A stretch of 64,000 bases of DNA. Origin: Phocoena phocoena (Eukaryota > Chordata > Mammalia > Artiodactyla > Phocoenidae). Shown here in pieces: positions 49,900-62,711 of the stretch. Each line of letters begins with the position of its first letter. The first letter of the stretch is position 1. The translations under genes and the position numbers were made by a program. Below the pieces are notes generated by a model that searched no databases, had not been told where the DNA came from, and saw nothing but the letters and a program-made list of their open reading frames with translations. The DNA lies in the NCBI RefSeq assembly GCF_963924675.1, contig NC_089224.1, forward strand, positions 63,411,464-63,475,463, given 5' to 3'.

Positions 49900-50460
49900 T
49901 CTAAGAAGCATGAGAAGAAGACTGCTTGCAAACCTGCATATCTGAAAATGTCTGTCTTTGTTGTACCCTCACACTCAATTATGAGTCTCTCGGGATAGAA
50001 AATTCTATCTTAATCATTTTCTCTCCAAATTTTGAAGACTTTCCTCTGTTATCTTCTGGGTTGATTCCAGTGTTGCTACTGGACAATGCCATCTTCGTTT
50101 CTTTGTGAGTGAGTTGTATTTTGCTCTCTGGAAGATTTCAGAATTTCCTCTTCATCCCTGTCACGAGAATGTATCCTGGTTCTAGTCATGGTTTTAGGGA
50201 CTAAGTGAAATTTTGCAATATGGAAATTCATGTTCTTTCCATTATGGAAAAATTTTTTGTATCATTTCTCAAAAATGTTCCTCTCTTCCATTTCTGTTTC
50301 TGAAAATCCTATTTGCGCCGTTCTCTAATTTTTTGCACCAATTCTCTAAATTACTTAAGTATTCTCTCCTATGGGTAACTCTTCAACTTTTTCTCTATTT
50401 TCTGGAAGTAATCCTTGCCTTCACCTTCCTTAGAACTGATTACCATCTAATATGCTCTAA
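49900..50460 (+). repeat. Old LINE-like repeat, unclassified
   Basis: 'ccaaattttgaagactttcc', 'cagtgttgctactggacaat' and 'ctctggaagatttcagaatt' match a familiar dispersed mammalian repeat with a 'gaaattcatgttctttccat' block. The family name is not recalled with confidence. The open frame at 50213-50521 is a by-product. Confidence 0.5.
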
Positions 50461-50494
50461 CACAGTTTACTTGCTTAGTGAGTTGGCATCTGTC

Positions 50495-50625
50495 TTCCTT
50501 GAGGGCAAACAATTTGTCTGAATTCCTTCCTACCATGTCCCCAGATACTAAGACAATGCCTCAGGCTAGTATATAATCAATATATACTTATTACTGAATG
50601 AATGAACGAACAAATGAACAGTCCC
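50495..50625 (+). repeat. LINE-2 3' terminus
   Basis: 'cttgagggcaaacaatttgt', 'gtccccagatactaagac' and the ending 'ttactgaatgaatgaacg' are the characteristic L2 3' tip. Confidence 0.8.
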
Positions 50626-51924
50626 AGAGTCAGATCTCAAGTGGCAGCAAAAAGACATTATTTTGAGAAATGTGAGTTAAACAGTGTTCCTAAAATTGCT
50701 CCAATCAAAGACTAGGTTGCTCCTGGAGCCTAGGATAAAGCTGAGACTTCAGTTTGGGACTGAGGGGTTAGTTAGGTAAAATTCAGTAAGAGGATCATCG
50801 AAAGAGGCCACAGAGCACGAAGAGCTACAGAAGAAGAAAAGCAAATAGCTTTACGAAATTCTAAGAGGAGGGTAGGGAGCTTGCACAAAGATGACAATAG
50901 CTTTTCAATCTTTCTTATACCTTCCAGAAAGGACTCCAAAAACACACGGCTAAGAAGCCTGCCCCCATTTGAAATATCAATAGGAAGGTTTAGAGGCTGA
51001 CTACAAGTCCCCCAAAACAAAGAAATAAAAGGCAATAGATTCCAAGGAGAAGTACAAAGACAGCTCCCAGAGAGGGAGAGGGAGAGAGATAGAGATAAAG
51101 ACAGAGACAGAGAGAGAATGCAAACCACACGTCTTACTTGGCTAGCAAAAAAACCACATGTTCTGAGATATCAGAGGGGAACCTGAGCTTGGCAAGAGCC
51201 TCACCCTCCTCACGCTCTTTCCTGACCACTTTCTTCCTCAGATCCAATAAACCTTTTCATCTCTTTTCAAGCTGTCTGGAGGGAGTCATAAAAAGGCAGA
51301 CCTGACAGATGCTCGTGTCAGCTCAACACTGCCAAAAGCACACATCCGGGCCCGCCACTCCTTGACATGTCACTGGAAGGTTTCGTTTGGGTGTCCTTCC
51401 AGGACAAGCAAAGTAAGCCTTTCTGAACCCACTGGGGCCACATAAAGAAGTAGCTCCCAGGAGCTTCTCCGTTCGGAGAAGCAGTCCTATGTCATCGAGT
51501 TTGCTAGACGCTCAAGAGCATGCAATGGAAGGTTCAAGGTGAATAAAACCAAGCAGAGCATGGGAAAGCCTCAGAGGCTGCAAGATTAGATGCTTTCAGG
51601 GAAAACATCTATTTTGACATTTAGAAGGCACTCGTTGTACCTTTTTATTTAAGGCACTCTTAAAGATTCAGTCGATAATATGATGGTAAGTGTTTAAAAA
51701 AAAAAAAGGCAAGTTAATTTGTTTCCTAGTTTCTTCGTCACTGATGTCTAGTCAAAATGCCAGAGATGGGGGAAAATAAGAGGAAAGGGAACTTTGGAAA
51801 AGTTCTGGGAGAATTGTTAGTGGGGGGCTGGCGGCAGCAGCAGCAGGGACAGTCATCCTCTTCTCTGAGACTCTGTTTCTGGAGATGAGAAGGTGCTGCC
51901 TTCACTCACACGCCTTCTCCATCT
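50626..51924. other. Unique DNA with a GA-rich tract
   Basis: A purine microsatellite of (GA)n, GGGAGA and GATAGA units lies at 51067-51118. A low-complexity minus-strand open frame (50772-51128) arises from it. No exon recognised. Confidence 0.5.
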
Positions 51925-52205
51925 AGATGCTTCTCCTGCCTCCTGCACAACCACATCTTACTAATCTTCCAAGGTCCACATCATAACCCACAGCTGTAAA
52001 ACCAAACTCCTCTCATCCCTTCTGGCTAAACACTTAAAACACTCTTTTAAAGTACTGTTATACTTTCAACTCTACTCAACAGTTTCTTAAGTTCAGGGCT
52101 CAAATTCATTTAACACGTCACCCCTACGGCACCCTTCATGGTCCTTTGCCTAAAGCAGGTCTTCAACAAAGCCTTCATCAATACACAAATAAATAAATAA
52201 ATTAG
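51925..52205 (+). repeat. Probable LINE-2 3' fragment
   Basis: 'ccaaggtccacatcataac', 'aaaaccaaactcctctcat' and an 'acaaataaataaataaa' tail suggest an L2-type 3' end. Similarity is weak. Confidence 0.4.
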
Positions 52206-52584
52206 AACCAAATGAAGATCTCAGGGGTAACCCCACGGATGCACTGGTGAAGAGTGATTATATTGGTGGGGGGAGGGGAGCAGCGTCACTTTATAAAAGT
52301 GGAGACAATGACTTTCCAGAGGAAAACCAGTATATTCCCCATGTTGCCAAACAACTGAGAGAGGCTTTCAGCACCTCTACAACCGCGGCATCACTTCACC
52401 TAAGACTAATAGAAATGTTCCCAAATGTGAATTTCAACGAAGGCCACTGGACAAATGCTAGTTGATTACCAGGACAGTGGCCCAGGAATCTGAGGCCAGA
52501 GAGGTCTTAACACATTCACATGGCTGGTGCTCAACAGAGCAGCATACATTTAAGAAAAGAGTCCTGCATAGAGGGTAGGAATAT
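52206..52584. other. Unique DNA
   Basis: The 72-codon open frame at 52247-52465 has no recognisable domain. Confidence 0.4.
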
Positions 52585-52735
52585 GGGTCTCTAGACTGCC
52601 TTGAACACAAACTCTGTAACCTTGGGCAGGTCCAATAACCTGTTGGACACATGAGGCCATCAGGGACCTTCCTGTCAATGAAGAGCTGCACTAGATGACT
52701 TTAAAATCCCTTCCAACTCTAGAATTCAGTGATTT
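52585..52735 (+). repeat. MIR-family SINE
   Basis: 'gtaaccttgggcaggtccaa', 'gcactagatgactttaaaat' and 'cccttccaactctagaattc' are MIR-type core and tail blocks. Confidence 0.7.
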
Positions 52736-53949
52736 TTCATCTGTTCCGCATCAGAAAGGCATTTTAGCTCTATCCAAAAGGCAATCATCCTTGAAACAAT
52801 TTTTTTTAATCCATGTCTTCAAAATTCTATGGACTCCCTGAAGATTTAGCAGTGCCAAGCAACATATGACTGTTCAGGTGGCCCAACCTAAAGTCTGAAC
52901 ACCTCCTCCCAGATCCCTTCGTTTCATCCTTTTGGTTCCCAGCATCCCTCCTAGGTCCCTCAGCATCACTGCCATGCCATGTCCCTCCTAGCCCCTTGTT
53001 AACATATGGTCTCCCTAACTCACAGAATTGTCTGCCGTACTTTTGGTAAAGCTACTAGTAAAAAGTTCTGAAATAGAAACCAGATGCACACTCGCACCTT
53101 GGGATGTATGTATTATGAAGATGAAACTGCCACATTTCTTCCCCGATGGCTTCACCTCCTTTTCCCCCACCTGGTCATGTGGTGTGCACCTGTGATACAT
53201 TGACAAGGCTTTAGATTACAACATGAATGGTTATATCAGGTTCTAGGAAGGCCTTGGGCTTTTAATCCCAGCTGAGTTGTGCATGCATCAAGGGTTTTTA
53301 TTCCCACCTCATCTTTATGGTTCTCAGGGCTTCCTCTTACACTCAAACTAATATTTCATGTAGACAAACAAACCCCTTATTCCCTTTCCATCTTCCAAAC
53401 TTTTTTTTTTTGAAAATTGGTTTCCCCTCCTCTTAATTGTCAGTAGAAATACAAACATGTGCTATGGCTGGGGCTATTACTCCCACTGTAAGATTGCTTG
53501 CCTCTTTTGACAGATTGCCTCAGACTGGAAGAATGCCTTCAAGCCTACAGTCTACAGGAAACCTCAACCTTAGAGTCCCCCTCACCTGCCTCTGCCCAAA
53601 AATGTCTATTAAGCAAATAAAAGTGGAAAAGAAAGCAACAGGGCTCTAAATAACCCCATGAAACTCCAATACCAGAGAGCCAGCCAAGTTAAGACCACAG
53701 ACGAATGATCTATAAGTACAGTGACCAAATTTTCTGAACCAAAACATAGGATTCAATTTGATGAATGATGTGAGACTAGAACAGAGCATTTGAAAGTATA
53801 AATATTTTGGAAAATGTAAGATCACAGTCGTTAAAAGTCATTACTAAAAAACCTGGCTCCTAAATTTTACATCAACAAACTATTTTTAAACGCCTACTAT
53901 GTGTCAGTCATTGTCTTCCTATCTTTACTTTTTTCTGTTTTTATAATCC
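52736..53949. other. Unique DNA with a small MIR fragment
   Basis: A reversed MIR fragment ('cgcctactatgtgtcagtca') lies at 53873-53935. The remainder shows no repeat or exon. Confidence 0.45.
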
Positions 53950-54480
53950 ATATGTAAAGTCTCAGCCCAGTAAGAATGCAAAACTTTGGATATCCTTACC
54001 TCCTGTGGTGGCCATAAATTCGTTGCCACTCATGACATCAAAAAGTGGAATCTGTTTCTCCTCCCCTTGAATCTATGTTGCATTGTGACTTGCTTTGATT
54101 CATATGTTTTGGAAATGATGCTATGTAACTTTCTAAGGCTGGGTCCTAAAAGGTCTACAATTTCCATTTTTGTTCTAGCACTCCCTCCTAGAGTCTCTCA
54201 GAAACCATGGTGTAAGAAGTTCATACAATGTTGACAAGCCACATGGAGGAAGGCCAAGGCACTATGCCAACAGCCCAGCTCCCAGCACTAACTGCCAACC
54301 ATGTGAATGACCACCTTGGATGTACCAGCACAGTCAAGCCTCTAGATTTTGCAGCCTCAACTGACATAACATGGAGCAGAAGAACATCCCAGATGAGCTC
54401 AGGCAACCCACAAAATCATGAGAAAGAATAAGTGAAAGATTTTATTTTAAGCTTCTGTGTTTGAGATGCTCTAGTCCCCT
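53950..54480 (+). mobile_element. MaLR/MLT-like LTR, tentative
   Basis: 'aaccatgtgaatgaccacct', 'cagtcaagcctctagatttt', 'gcagcctcaactgacataac' and 'aagcttctgtgtttgagat' resemble the distal part of a dispersed LTR-type repeat. The subfamily is uncertain. Confidence 0.45.
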
Positions 54481-54575
54481 GTGATAGATAATAGAAATGC
54501 TTCTTTCCCTCGAACTCAATTCTTTTTACTTTATTATGCTACGGTAAGTTATTTCTTTTTTCTATATTCAATCCC

Positions 54576-54611
54576 TTCTGTATGTATGTACGTATGTGTG
54601 TGTGTGTGTAT

Positions 54612-54652
<41 letters not shown>
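54576..54652. repeat. Mirror-type TG/CA microsatellite
   Basis: A (TATG/TACG)n-(TG)n block is joined through 'tatacata' to a long (CA)n block, so the two halves are mutually complementary. The open frame crossing it is low-complexity. Confidence 0.95.
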
Positions 54653-54653
<1 letters not shown>

Positions 54654-56704
54654 AGCTAAAACATAGATCCTCATTTCCAAACCTACCTCTGAGTGGCACA
54701 GAACTGAAAAATGCTTTGAAATTTATATTCTTCCTGACACTTTACCTACTGGTATCTCTGAGAAATAACAGGACAGCAATTTTTTTCTCCACTGATATTA
54801 ATTAAAGTGCTACCCTTCAAAGGCAGCATGTCTATAGTCAGTTCAAGGTTTAAGCAGAGGCAATTTTACCCAAAAGCAAATGAAGCTTAAGGTGACTTGC
54901 ACAGGTCCCATCCCTGGTCTTGCCTTTGTGTTCAGAACAGAATATGTTAACTGTAATCTCTTAATGCTGCTATTTCCACTCTAGCTGCTTCTCTGTTACA
55001 CTTCCCCTAATAAAAGGGTGGCTTCCAAGTGGCCACAGATATTTTGGGGATCTGATGAAAGGGATAGATGAGCATAGATGTTGTTTGACTTCAGGGAGTT
55101 ATATTTATGTGGTTTACAGTCACGTTTGTATCTAGTTATCACTAGCCATCCTGGTATAGGAGTTAACAGCCAGGAATTCTCCTACAGCCCAAAATGCAAA
55201 CTCACCCAACACTATAATACAGAGATGCAGGGACAAAGGTCACATCACAATGTGTCCTATGGGGCCCAGCACTGGATGAACTATAGAATGAAAGAGACCA
55301 TGTTATAAAATGTCCACACCAGATGTTGGTCTGTGGAATATTCTGCCAGTCACCCAACGTGTAAAATTATAAGCAGAGGATTAGGATCTTATTGACACAG
55401 TCAGAATGGAAGTTCTCTCCTTTCAGGAATAAATGTCAGAAATGCACTGATGCCATCATAAACACATCATTTTTTTGTTGTTCTTTTTTTGATGGTAATT
55501 ATATGAAATTAAATCTAACAGAAACGAATTCCTGGGTTTGATGAGATCTTAATCAGTGCTATGAGGAAGGAGGGCATCTCTGTATGAAATCATGGAGTCT
55601 GTGTTTATTGTTACTATATACCAATAATAATAATCAAATTGTGATGAACCGTTCTATAAGTAAGACTGAAAACTTTCTATGCTCCCTGTCAAAATAATAT
55701 TACAAAATCAGGGCCACGAGAAAAGGCAGAGCAAAAGATAACAGCCAAACAATGTAAGAAAAAAGGTATCAGAGGTGCACCAGACAATATATTGATAAAA
55801 ATAGTTTAACAGTATTGTTTACATGTTTCAGACAGAAAGAAGAGAGAGGATGAGAGTCAAAGAGTGCATGTCGAGTGAATCTGTCCCTTCCTAAAAGCCT
55901 TTTCTAGAAGCCTCATCCAGCAATTTCTTCTGATTTCTCTTCAGCCAGAAACAAGTCACACGGCCACTCTAGGGTAAGAAGTAGAAGTAGAGTGTGTCTT
56001 TTGTTGAGCTGTTCATTTCCTGGACATTGTTGTTATTCTTCCCACCCAAAACCCTGATTATTTCTAGGGCAAAAGAAGAAGGGGAAAATGGATATTGGTT
56101 AAGCAAGCAGCAGGATCTGCCTCAGAGTGAAAATCCAACCCAGCCTCATAGAGAGGGATTTCTGTTTACTGATGATTAGTGGTTTGAGAAAAACAGCCCT
56201 TTGCTTCAGCTAGAAGCACCAGCTGCCAATGATCATAAGCAAATACTTGATTTTTAGTTCACTGGATGGATCCACCATCTATTAACCTGATCATATACTG
56301 AAATACAGAAGACAGCTCCTAAGCCATAACAGGTCAAAAAAGAACTTTCAAGAAAAATTTAAAAATTTAAAAAACAGGGCTATTATCTGGCTTATTCCCT
56401 TTCTTTCCCTTCCCTATTGTAATTATCTATATTAAAGAGTTTAAGAAGTTAACAGAGACAGCCCTACTACTATATTAAATATCCTTCCTGAGTATTACCT
56501 TAGTTCTAATGGTCTAAGAATATTGCTTGGTGAGAAACTTCTGTTTGCTTTGCATTAGGAAATAGTCACTCCTCTGCTCTGGTCAAGATTTTTAATTTGC
56601 CTACTAAACTGAGAATTAAGTTGTAGAATCGCACACACCAGAGGTCACAAAGTGAAGGTGCAGAGTAGCCCACCAACACATTTGTTTAGTCCTCATGGCA
56701 TTTT
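54653..56704. other. Unique AT-rich DNA
   Basis: No repeat is identified with confidence. Short open frames (55078-55308, 55994-56179) lack domains. Confidence 0.45.
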
Positions 56705-56946
56705 AAAAATAAAGTAGTTGGGCTTCCCTGGTGGCGCAGTGGTTGAGAGTCCGCCTGCCGATGCAGGGGACACGGGTTTGTGCCCCGGTCCGAGAAGATC
56801 CCACATGCCGCGCGGAACGGCTGGGCCCGTGAGCCATGGCCGCTGAGCCTGCGCGTCTGGAACCTGTGCTCCTCAACGGGAGAGGCCACAACGGTGAGAG
56901 GCCCGCGTACAGCAAAAAATAAAAAAATGAAAAAATAAAGTAGTTG
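56705..56946 (+). mobile_element. CHR-2 SINE with perfect 16-bp duplication
   Basis: The body is 56721-56930, with the tRNA-like promoter boxes and an A-rich tail broken by t and g. The duplication 'aaaaataaagtagttg' is identical at 56705-56720 and 56931-56946. This favours a relatively recent insertion. Confidence 0.97.
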
Positions 56947-57844
56947 TCAGCATTTAAGAACCAGGAACTTTGACTCAAAATTCTTGGTTTCTGCCTTTCC
57001 TTGAAGATCTCTAGGGTATGGCAACACTAGCTTGTATTTGTACATAACAACTCTCACCTGTAGCTAGTTGTGTCACTCCTTGGGCACACCCCCTCCTCCT
57101 CGTGCAGCTCCAGCCTGACTCACCATCTCATTTGAAGTATCTGCCTGGCCTCTGCCTAGGAGTGTCTGGATTTATGAACCTCCACCTATTCCCATATATG
57201 TAACTATAATAGAAAAATATTTTTAACTGTTAAAATGATTTCAGGAATTTATAGGAACCCATTAATCAATGGCTTCCCTATGAAAGATAAAAAAGTAGTG
57301 CTGGAAATAGTTCATGCCCTGAAAAGATCATAAAATCTAAAAGTTTTGGAAAAACCAAAACTTCAAAGTAGTTATAGTAGACATTTAGTGGGACAGACAG
57401 TAAGTGGCAACTGATAATTTCATGGTAGCTAGAGACGAACACATATTTCCTTTGTAATAAGAAAAAAAATGTAACCAAAAAAATTGCCCAAAAGAGAGAT
57501 CGTGTTTTTCTGCACTCAACCTTAGACAGCATCTGTCTATATTGTGGGCCAAATTCTGAAGCATTTTATTATCTTAGCCAACTGGACCCTCTTTAGCCAG
57601 CTAGTAGCGTAGGTTTTCCAATGTTAAGCAAAAGGAAAAGCCCTGGGCATATAGGGCCATAGTGGGGGTCAAAAGAAAACCGTCCCATTCTATAATGGGG
57701 GTTATTGTAAGCCAACAGCTTATCTGTTGTCAAAACGTCACCCTTTCTTTAGAGAAATGCGTGCAGGAGAGAGGTAATATGTTTCTCTGACATTTTGTTA
57801 TTATTTGCCAAACTGAGCAATAATCTATATGTTTTTAATTGTCA
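56947..57844. other. Unique AT-rich DNA
   Basis: No repeat or exon recognised. Confidence 0.45.
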
Positions 57845-58215
57845 TGACACTTAACACTGAGCACTTCTAATGTGCCAGGTACTAGACCGAGAAAATTACA
57901 GACACACTATCTCATTTACTTAAATCTTCATCATAAAGACCATAAAATTGAAAAAAAAAAAAAAAAAGGAAACAAGGCAAAGAGAGTGATGAAACTTGCT
58001 CCAAAAGCTTTTAACCCCTAAAATATGGCATCTAGGAAATGGTGGGGACAGAATGAACTTAAATCTGTGTGACAAGAGTATCTGGGTTTACTGTTGTGCA
58101 ATAATTATAGCAATAAATACTTTTGAAAAATAGTGTACAGGTTATAAAAATGTCTTAATAGACGTTAGCTCATTTGATCCTGACAATCCTGTGGCAGTTA
58201 TAACTTGTTAATAAA
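57845..58215 (-). repeat. Two reversed MIR fragments
   Basis: The first (57845-58010) has 'cttctaatgtgccaggtact' and 'caaggcaaagagagtgatga', with an A-run of about 17 inside it. The second (58130-58215) has 'gttagctcatttgatcctga'. They may be parts of two copies. Confidence 0.6.
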
Positions 58216-59344
58216 TACAGGATTTTTTTTTTCTGTTTTTGTTGGAAAGAAGACTAATGAGACTGGTTGAATGTGTATCATTTTCAAAGCACTAAGACAT
58301 AAATGTGGACAACAGGTGAGAAGAATAAGACACAGTTCTGGTCTGTTATGGAGCACCACTGATGCAAGAATGAAGCGCTCTTTATAATTCCTAAAAGAAT
58401 TAAATCAGTGCTTTACCAAAAATACAACTAAAACTGCAATGGGAACACAGAGAGCTGAGTGATCCTGTCTGGCTGAAGGAATTCAAGGAAGGCTTCAGAG
58501 AAGTGAAGGGTAGGATTTTTACAGGTAGGGATGGGAGTTTGGCAGATGTCTAAGTGGAGGGAACAACACCATGAAGACATGACACATACATGTATGAAAA
58601 ATAAAGGGTGTGTTTGAAGAATGGTTCAGTATAGATGGAGCAGGTCAGTAAGTGAACAAAGTGAGAGAAAACAAGAAAAGTAGGATGGGGCTGAGTGGTG
58701 GAGGCACTGGACACAACACGGAGAAACCGGAGATTCGCGAATGGTGGGCCCGAGCACAACCTCACTTGTTTCTAAGGGTGATATCCAAGTCAGCCGTGTG
58801 ATGGACACACCAGATTAGCAGTGAGCGACTTGGACTTGGGGGCCACACAGAGCTATCCTAGCTTGGTAATAAAGTCTGTGATTTAATTACACAGACTTCA
58901 TAGGATGCAAGAATAGAAAGCCACTTTCATGTTACCACTCACAAACATATCTAGCTGTTCACTTGTCAGTAGCTCAAAAAACACAGTTGTCTCATTGAAA
59001 TTCTTCAATTTCATAAATCAATTCCTCTACCTTGGAAGAATCCATATATTTTCCTTTGAAACTTAATAAAGCTATTTTTTTCTTTGTGAATGAAAGACAA
59101 AAACTTTGACCAATGAATTCTTTTAAGTTTCCCTCAATTCATCTCCCTGAAAAAAGTATACACATCATTCTCTAGGTTATCCTAAGGAAGGAGGCAGCAA
59201 GGGCAGTCCAGAAATTACTGCAATAGTTTTGGTTTGAATATACTAGCGTCGGAGCAGATAAAATAGTGCCCCACGCTCACGTGCCATGCATGAGGCCACA
59301 GGAGGCGTCATCCCAGACAACATCATGGGGTTCTATATCTTGAC
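58216..59344. other. Unique DNA
   Basis: No repeat is identified with confidence. The open frames at 58550-58808 have no recognisable product. Confidence 0.4.
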
Positions 59345-59475
59345 TTTATGGACAGGAGAACGTAGACTCAGAGAAGTTACAGAGCTCTCCCAAAGTCACA
59401 GAGCTAGTAAATAGAGGAACCAGGACTGGACCCCCAGATCTCTCTCTTTCAAAGCCCTTGTTCTTTACCATGATT
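59345..59475 (-). repeat. MIR SINE, reversed
   Basis: 'ggacaggagaacgtagactc', 'agagaagttacagagctctc', 'cccaaagtcacagagctagt' and 'aaccaggactggaccccca' follow the reversed MIR order closely. Confidence 0.85.
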
Positions 59476-59801
59476 TGAGAGCCTCACCTAGCTGGCTGAT
59501 GGCAAATGGACGGAGATATGTAACATAGGCAGTACGGACTCATCCTGATGTTGAGTTGAGTGTGGAGGTTTAAGGGGAAGTCCCGCTCTGTCTGCCATGT
59601 TAAGGAATCTGGACCATATACTGTAAGGGACATGAAGCCACTAAAAGATTTCCAGCAAAAACGTGATGTAATTAGATTACTGAAAATTGGAAATTATTGA
59701 AAAAGTCTACTTAAGACATGATGTAGACTCGGCCAAAGGCAGTGGCAATTTGGGACCTTTTTTTTCTGAAACAAAAATTTCCAACAGCATCGCTCTAAGT
59801 C
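59476..59801. other. Unique DNA, possibly old repeat
   Basis: 'accatatactgtaagggaca' and 'gatgtaattagatta' may be part of an eroded L2. No gene is seen. Confidence 0.35.
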
Positions 59802-60001
59802 TGGGTTTTCCAACCTCAGCACTCTCGATATTTGGGGTGAATAATTCTTTGTTGGGAAGGGGCGGGGTACCCCCTGCATTATAGAACGTGTAGCCGCATC
59901 CCCAGCCCGTACCCACTAGATGTCAGTAGCACCCCCCCCACCACCAGTTGGGACAACCAAAAATATCTCCCAACAGTCACCTCAGGCTGAGAATCACCAG
60001 C
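59802..60001 (-). mobile_element. MER20 (hAT-Charlie), full length
   Basis: Reversed MER20 from 'gggttttccaacctcagcac' through 'ataattctttgttgggaa', 'cccactagatgtcagtagca' and 'gggacaaccaaaaatatctc' to 'caggctgagaatcacca'. A C/P-rich open frame starting inside it (59920) is spurious. Confidence 0.92.
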
Positions 60002-61839
60002 TAGGAAAAGATCATAATAATCATTGTAAAAGGCTTGATCAAAACCTAAACATAGAAATATTTATAAATGAACAACAGGAAGACACACACTACAGCAATA
60101 CTAAAAGTCAGGGTCCCGTTCCCTGGGCTCTATTTGCCCGATGCCTTGTGAAAAATGCAGCTAAAGTCAGTCTCGAGCAGCATTTGAGGGTCAGGGATAC
60201 AGGAGCATCTCGAATGAGTAACTTTGATACATCAAAGAGGACTCGATCTATTTTTGTGCCTGAGGCTGCGTGAAGTCCTAATCTGCTTAGGTCTGATTGG
60301 ATGGCCCTTTGATTGCTCTATTCATGTGTTCATTTAAAGTCTCTTTCATGCCAGGGTTTTCTGACTACACTCATAACCCAGCAATCATCCCACTATATCA
60401 AGCAGGATAATGTGGCTTTGCTTTAAGCTGAGCTACTCCACAAAGCATAAGCAGATTTAGATTCAGCTGAGGTTTCCGAAAGTTAAGAACGCAACAGGAG
60501 TTATGCAACAGGAGTTACCATTTAGGCAGCAAATTCCAGAAGCTCCTGGGTTAGCTTTTTCTCCAGTTGCAAACATAGGACTTACATGTTTCCTTAGATC
60601 CTTTTCATTAAGTCAAACCCTTTATGCCAAGCTTCCCCTGGATGCATCCCTGGCTTCTGTAAGGGCTGGCATTTGGTAGCTGATAGATGAAATCATTTAA
60701 TGCGCATCATCTGTAGTCACAGAACCCCCAGGAATTAGCCCGTTAGGTCCTCCTGTAGCACCATTCTACGCACTGCGAAGAATCAACTTGTTACCAGGAG
60801 GAAAGCATATCCTCATGTCATAAGCAATGGAGGAGAGATCACACGACTCAGTGTTTTCGCTGCTACCGGACAAAAGCCACTCGTGGAATGTGCCATTTAA
60901 CCCAAGCCTGGTGAAGAATTCCACCTCATCTTTTATTCTGATCAGTACCCTTGTTACTCTCACACCCTTACAGAGACCCAAGGCACCCTGGTTGGCCTCC
61001 ACCCCCACCCAGGCACGGAGTGATGGCAGAAGCATATGAGGAAGTCAGTTGACATCTTGACCCTACCCAATCATTTGGTGGCTGTCACAGGGATACCAAA
61101 TGTGAAGCAGAAGTTTGTCAGAGGTGCACTGGGCTCTGAGAGAAGTTCTGAGAGCAACAGAAAGCCTAAAGAGCCTCCAGGGATCCATCCATCTTCCCAA
61201 GGAGCCTTGTGATCTGTGCTTCAGCATCAGGTGTGCCATCTTGAGAAACCATCCCACATTCCAAGCAAAATTAGTTTAATGTTCCCACATAAAAAGGTCC
61301 CGAGCCAGGTGGAGGATCATTATATGAGCACACACCGTGGAACTAAAAAGGTTTGCATGCTGCTGGAAGAAATTTATGGGGAAATTTTTTACAGATCCAC
61401 TTCTTATGTAAATTGTGTCCCCCCTATGATGAGCTCAGTGAAAGTTGCATGGGCAGGAAAGGTTATTTGGGCCAAATATCATTAGGATTTTGCCTTTGAG
61501 AAATAAGATATTCTTCACCCAGATAGTCTTATGAGTCCCAAGAAAGAGAAGGGGGGGGCAAAAGAAAAAAAATTCAAACCTTCTGTGAGAGTACCTCCTT
61601 TGCCTTTGTGGGAAGTTGATGTAAATATTTCTAAGTTCTTGCAAACTGGGCTAAAACTGGAGAATAGGGGGAATGAGAGGAGGCTGAGAAACGGCACTGG
61701 ATGGCAAACACTGAAGAGATGTGGGTGGGAGGGTTTTTGGCATTTCAGATTTTTTTTCTTTGTCTTCCACTGTAAATTCAAGGTCCCTAAAGCCATGGAC
61801 AGGCCAGGTAACAGGACAGCATAGTACAATGCCAAAACA
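60002..61839. other. Unique DNA with a short tandem duplication
   Basis: The 14-bp unit 'gcaacaggagttat' is tandemly doubled at 60491-60518. No exon or repeat family recognised. A run of eight G lies near 61,551-61,558. Confidence 0.4.
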
Positions 61840-61905
61840 CGGACTTGGAGGCTAAACAGATCCAGAGCCTAATTCTGGCCCTGTCATTTGCTAGCATGTA
61901 ATTCT
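61840..61905 (+). repeat. MIR 5' fragment
   Basis: 'gacttggaggctaaacagat' followed by 'cctaattctggccctgtc' matches the MIR head. Confidence 0.6.
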
Positions 61906-61934
61906 AATAATAGAAAGCAATGAAAAGAACAACT

Positions 61935-62460
61935 AGATCAGGTGATTCCTGTATTCCATGCCTCCCCTGGCACTCATTTCACCCAACGTGGAAGCCATGG
62001 CACTCATCGCAAGACCCTGGATGGCCCAGTCCCTGCTCTCTGCCCAAACACACCAGTGTGACTCTCCACCTTGCACACCACTCCCACCACAGTGGCCTCT
62101 GTATTGTTCCTGGAACACAGAGCAGAGCACACTTCTGTCTCAGGGCCTTTGAACTAGTTATCTCCTCTGTCTGGAATGCTCTTCCCCTCACACTTTTTTC
62201 AGATCTTTGCTCACCTATCAGCTTAACAGTGAGGGCTTTCCTGTCTAAAATCACAAGGGTCCTCTCCATCCTGCCCCAGGATTCCCTGCTTCATTTTTCT
62301 CTGTAGCATTTATTACCAAGCAAAATAATATACACTCATTTGTTATATGGTGTCTGCATCCCACCCAAGGATGTATACTCCATAAGGGTAGAGTTTTTCT
62401 CTACTTTATTCACTGTCATATCCCTAGAACCTAAAACAATCTCTGGTAAGAGGCAGTGCT
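61935..62460 (+). repeat. LINE-2 3' end, long relic
   Basis: Ordered landmarks include 'ctgtctcagggcctttgaac', 'ctgtctggaatgctcttccc', 'cagatctttgctcacctatc', 'actccataagggtagag' and 'tcatatccctagaacctaaa'. A 128-codon open frame at 61920-62306 lies within this relic and is not a gene. Confidence 0.9.
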
Positions 62461-62477
62461 TATGTGGATGTTTGCAA

Positions 62478-62545
62478 TTGACTACCTACTATGTGCCAGG
62501 TGCTTTACATAGGCAAGTTTCTCCGAAACTCACTGCCAAGTTATA
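62478..62545 (-). repeat. MIR fragment, reversed
   Basis: 'ctacctactatgtgccaggt' plus 'gctttacatag' is the reversed MIR 3' block. Confidence 0.6.
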
Positions 62546-62711
62546 TAAACAATGAATCAATTACACCCAGGTCTTGACTTAGAGCAAGCCAACCACAACG
62601 AATTTACATTTCTTTAAACTCAACTAATTATACCCTTCTAATAATACACAGTATTTAAATCAGGTAACAGAAAATGAACTCCTAGCAATTGTTTGTTTTC
62701 AGGAATTCTCT

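Noticed and set aside
61920..62306. 128-codon plus-strand open frame
   Set aside because: It lies wholly in a long L2 3' relic, a part of the element that is not coding.
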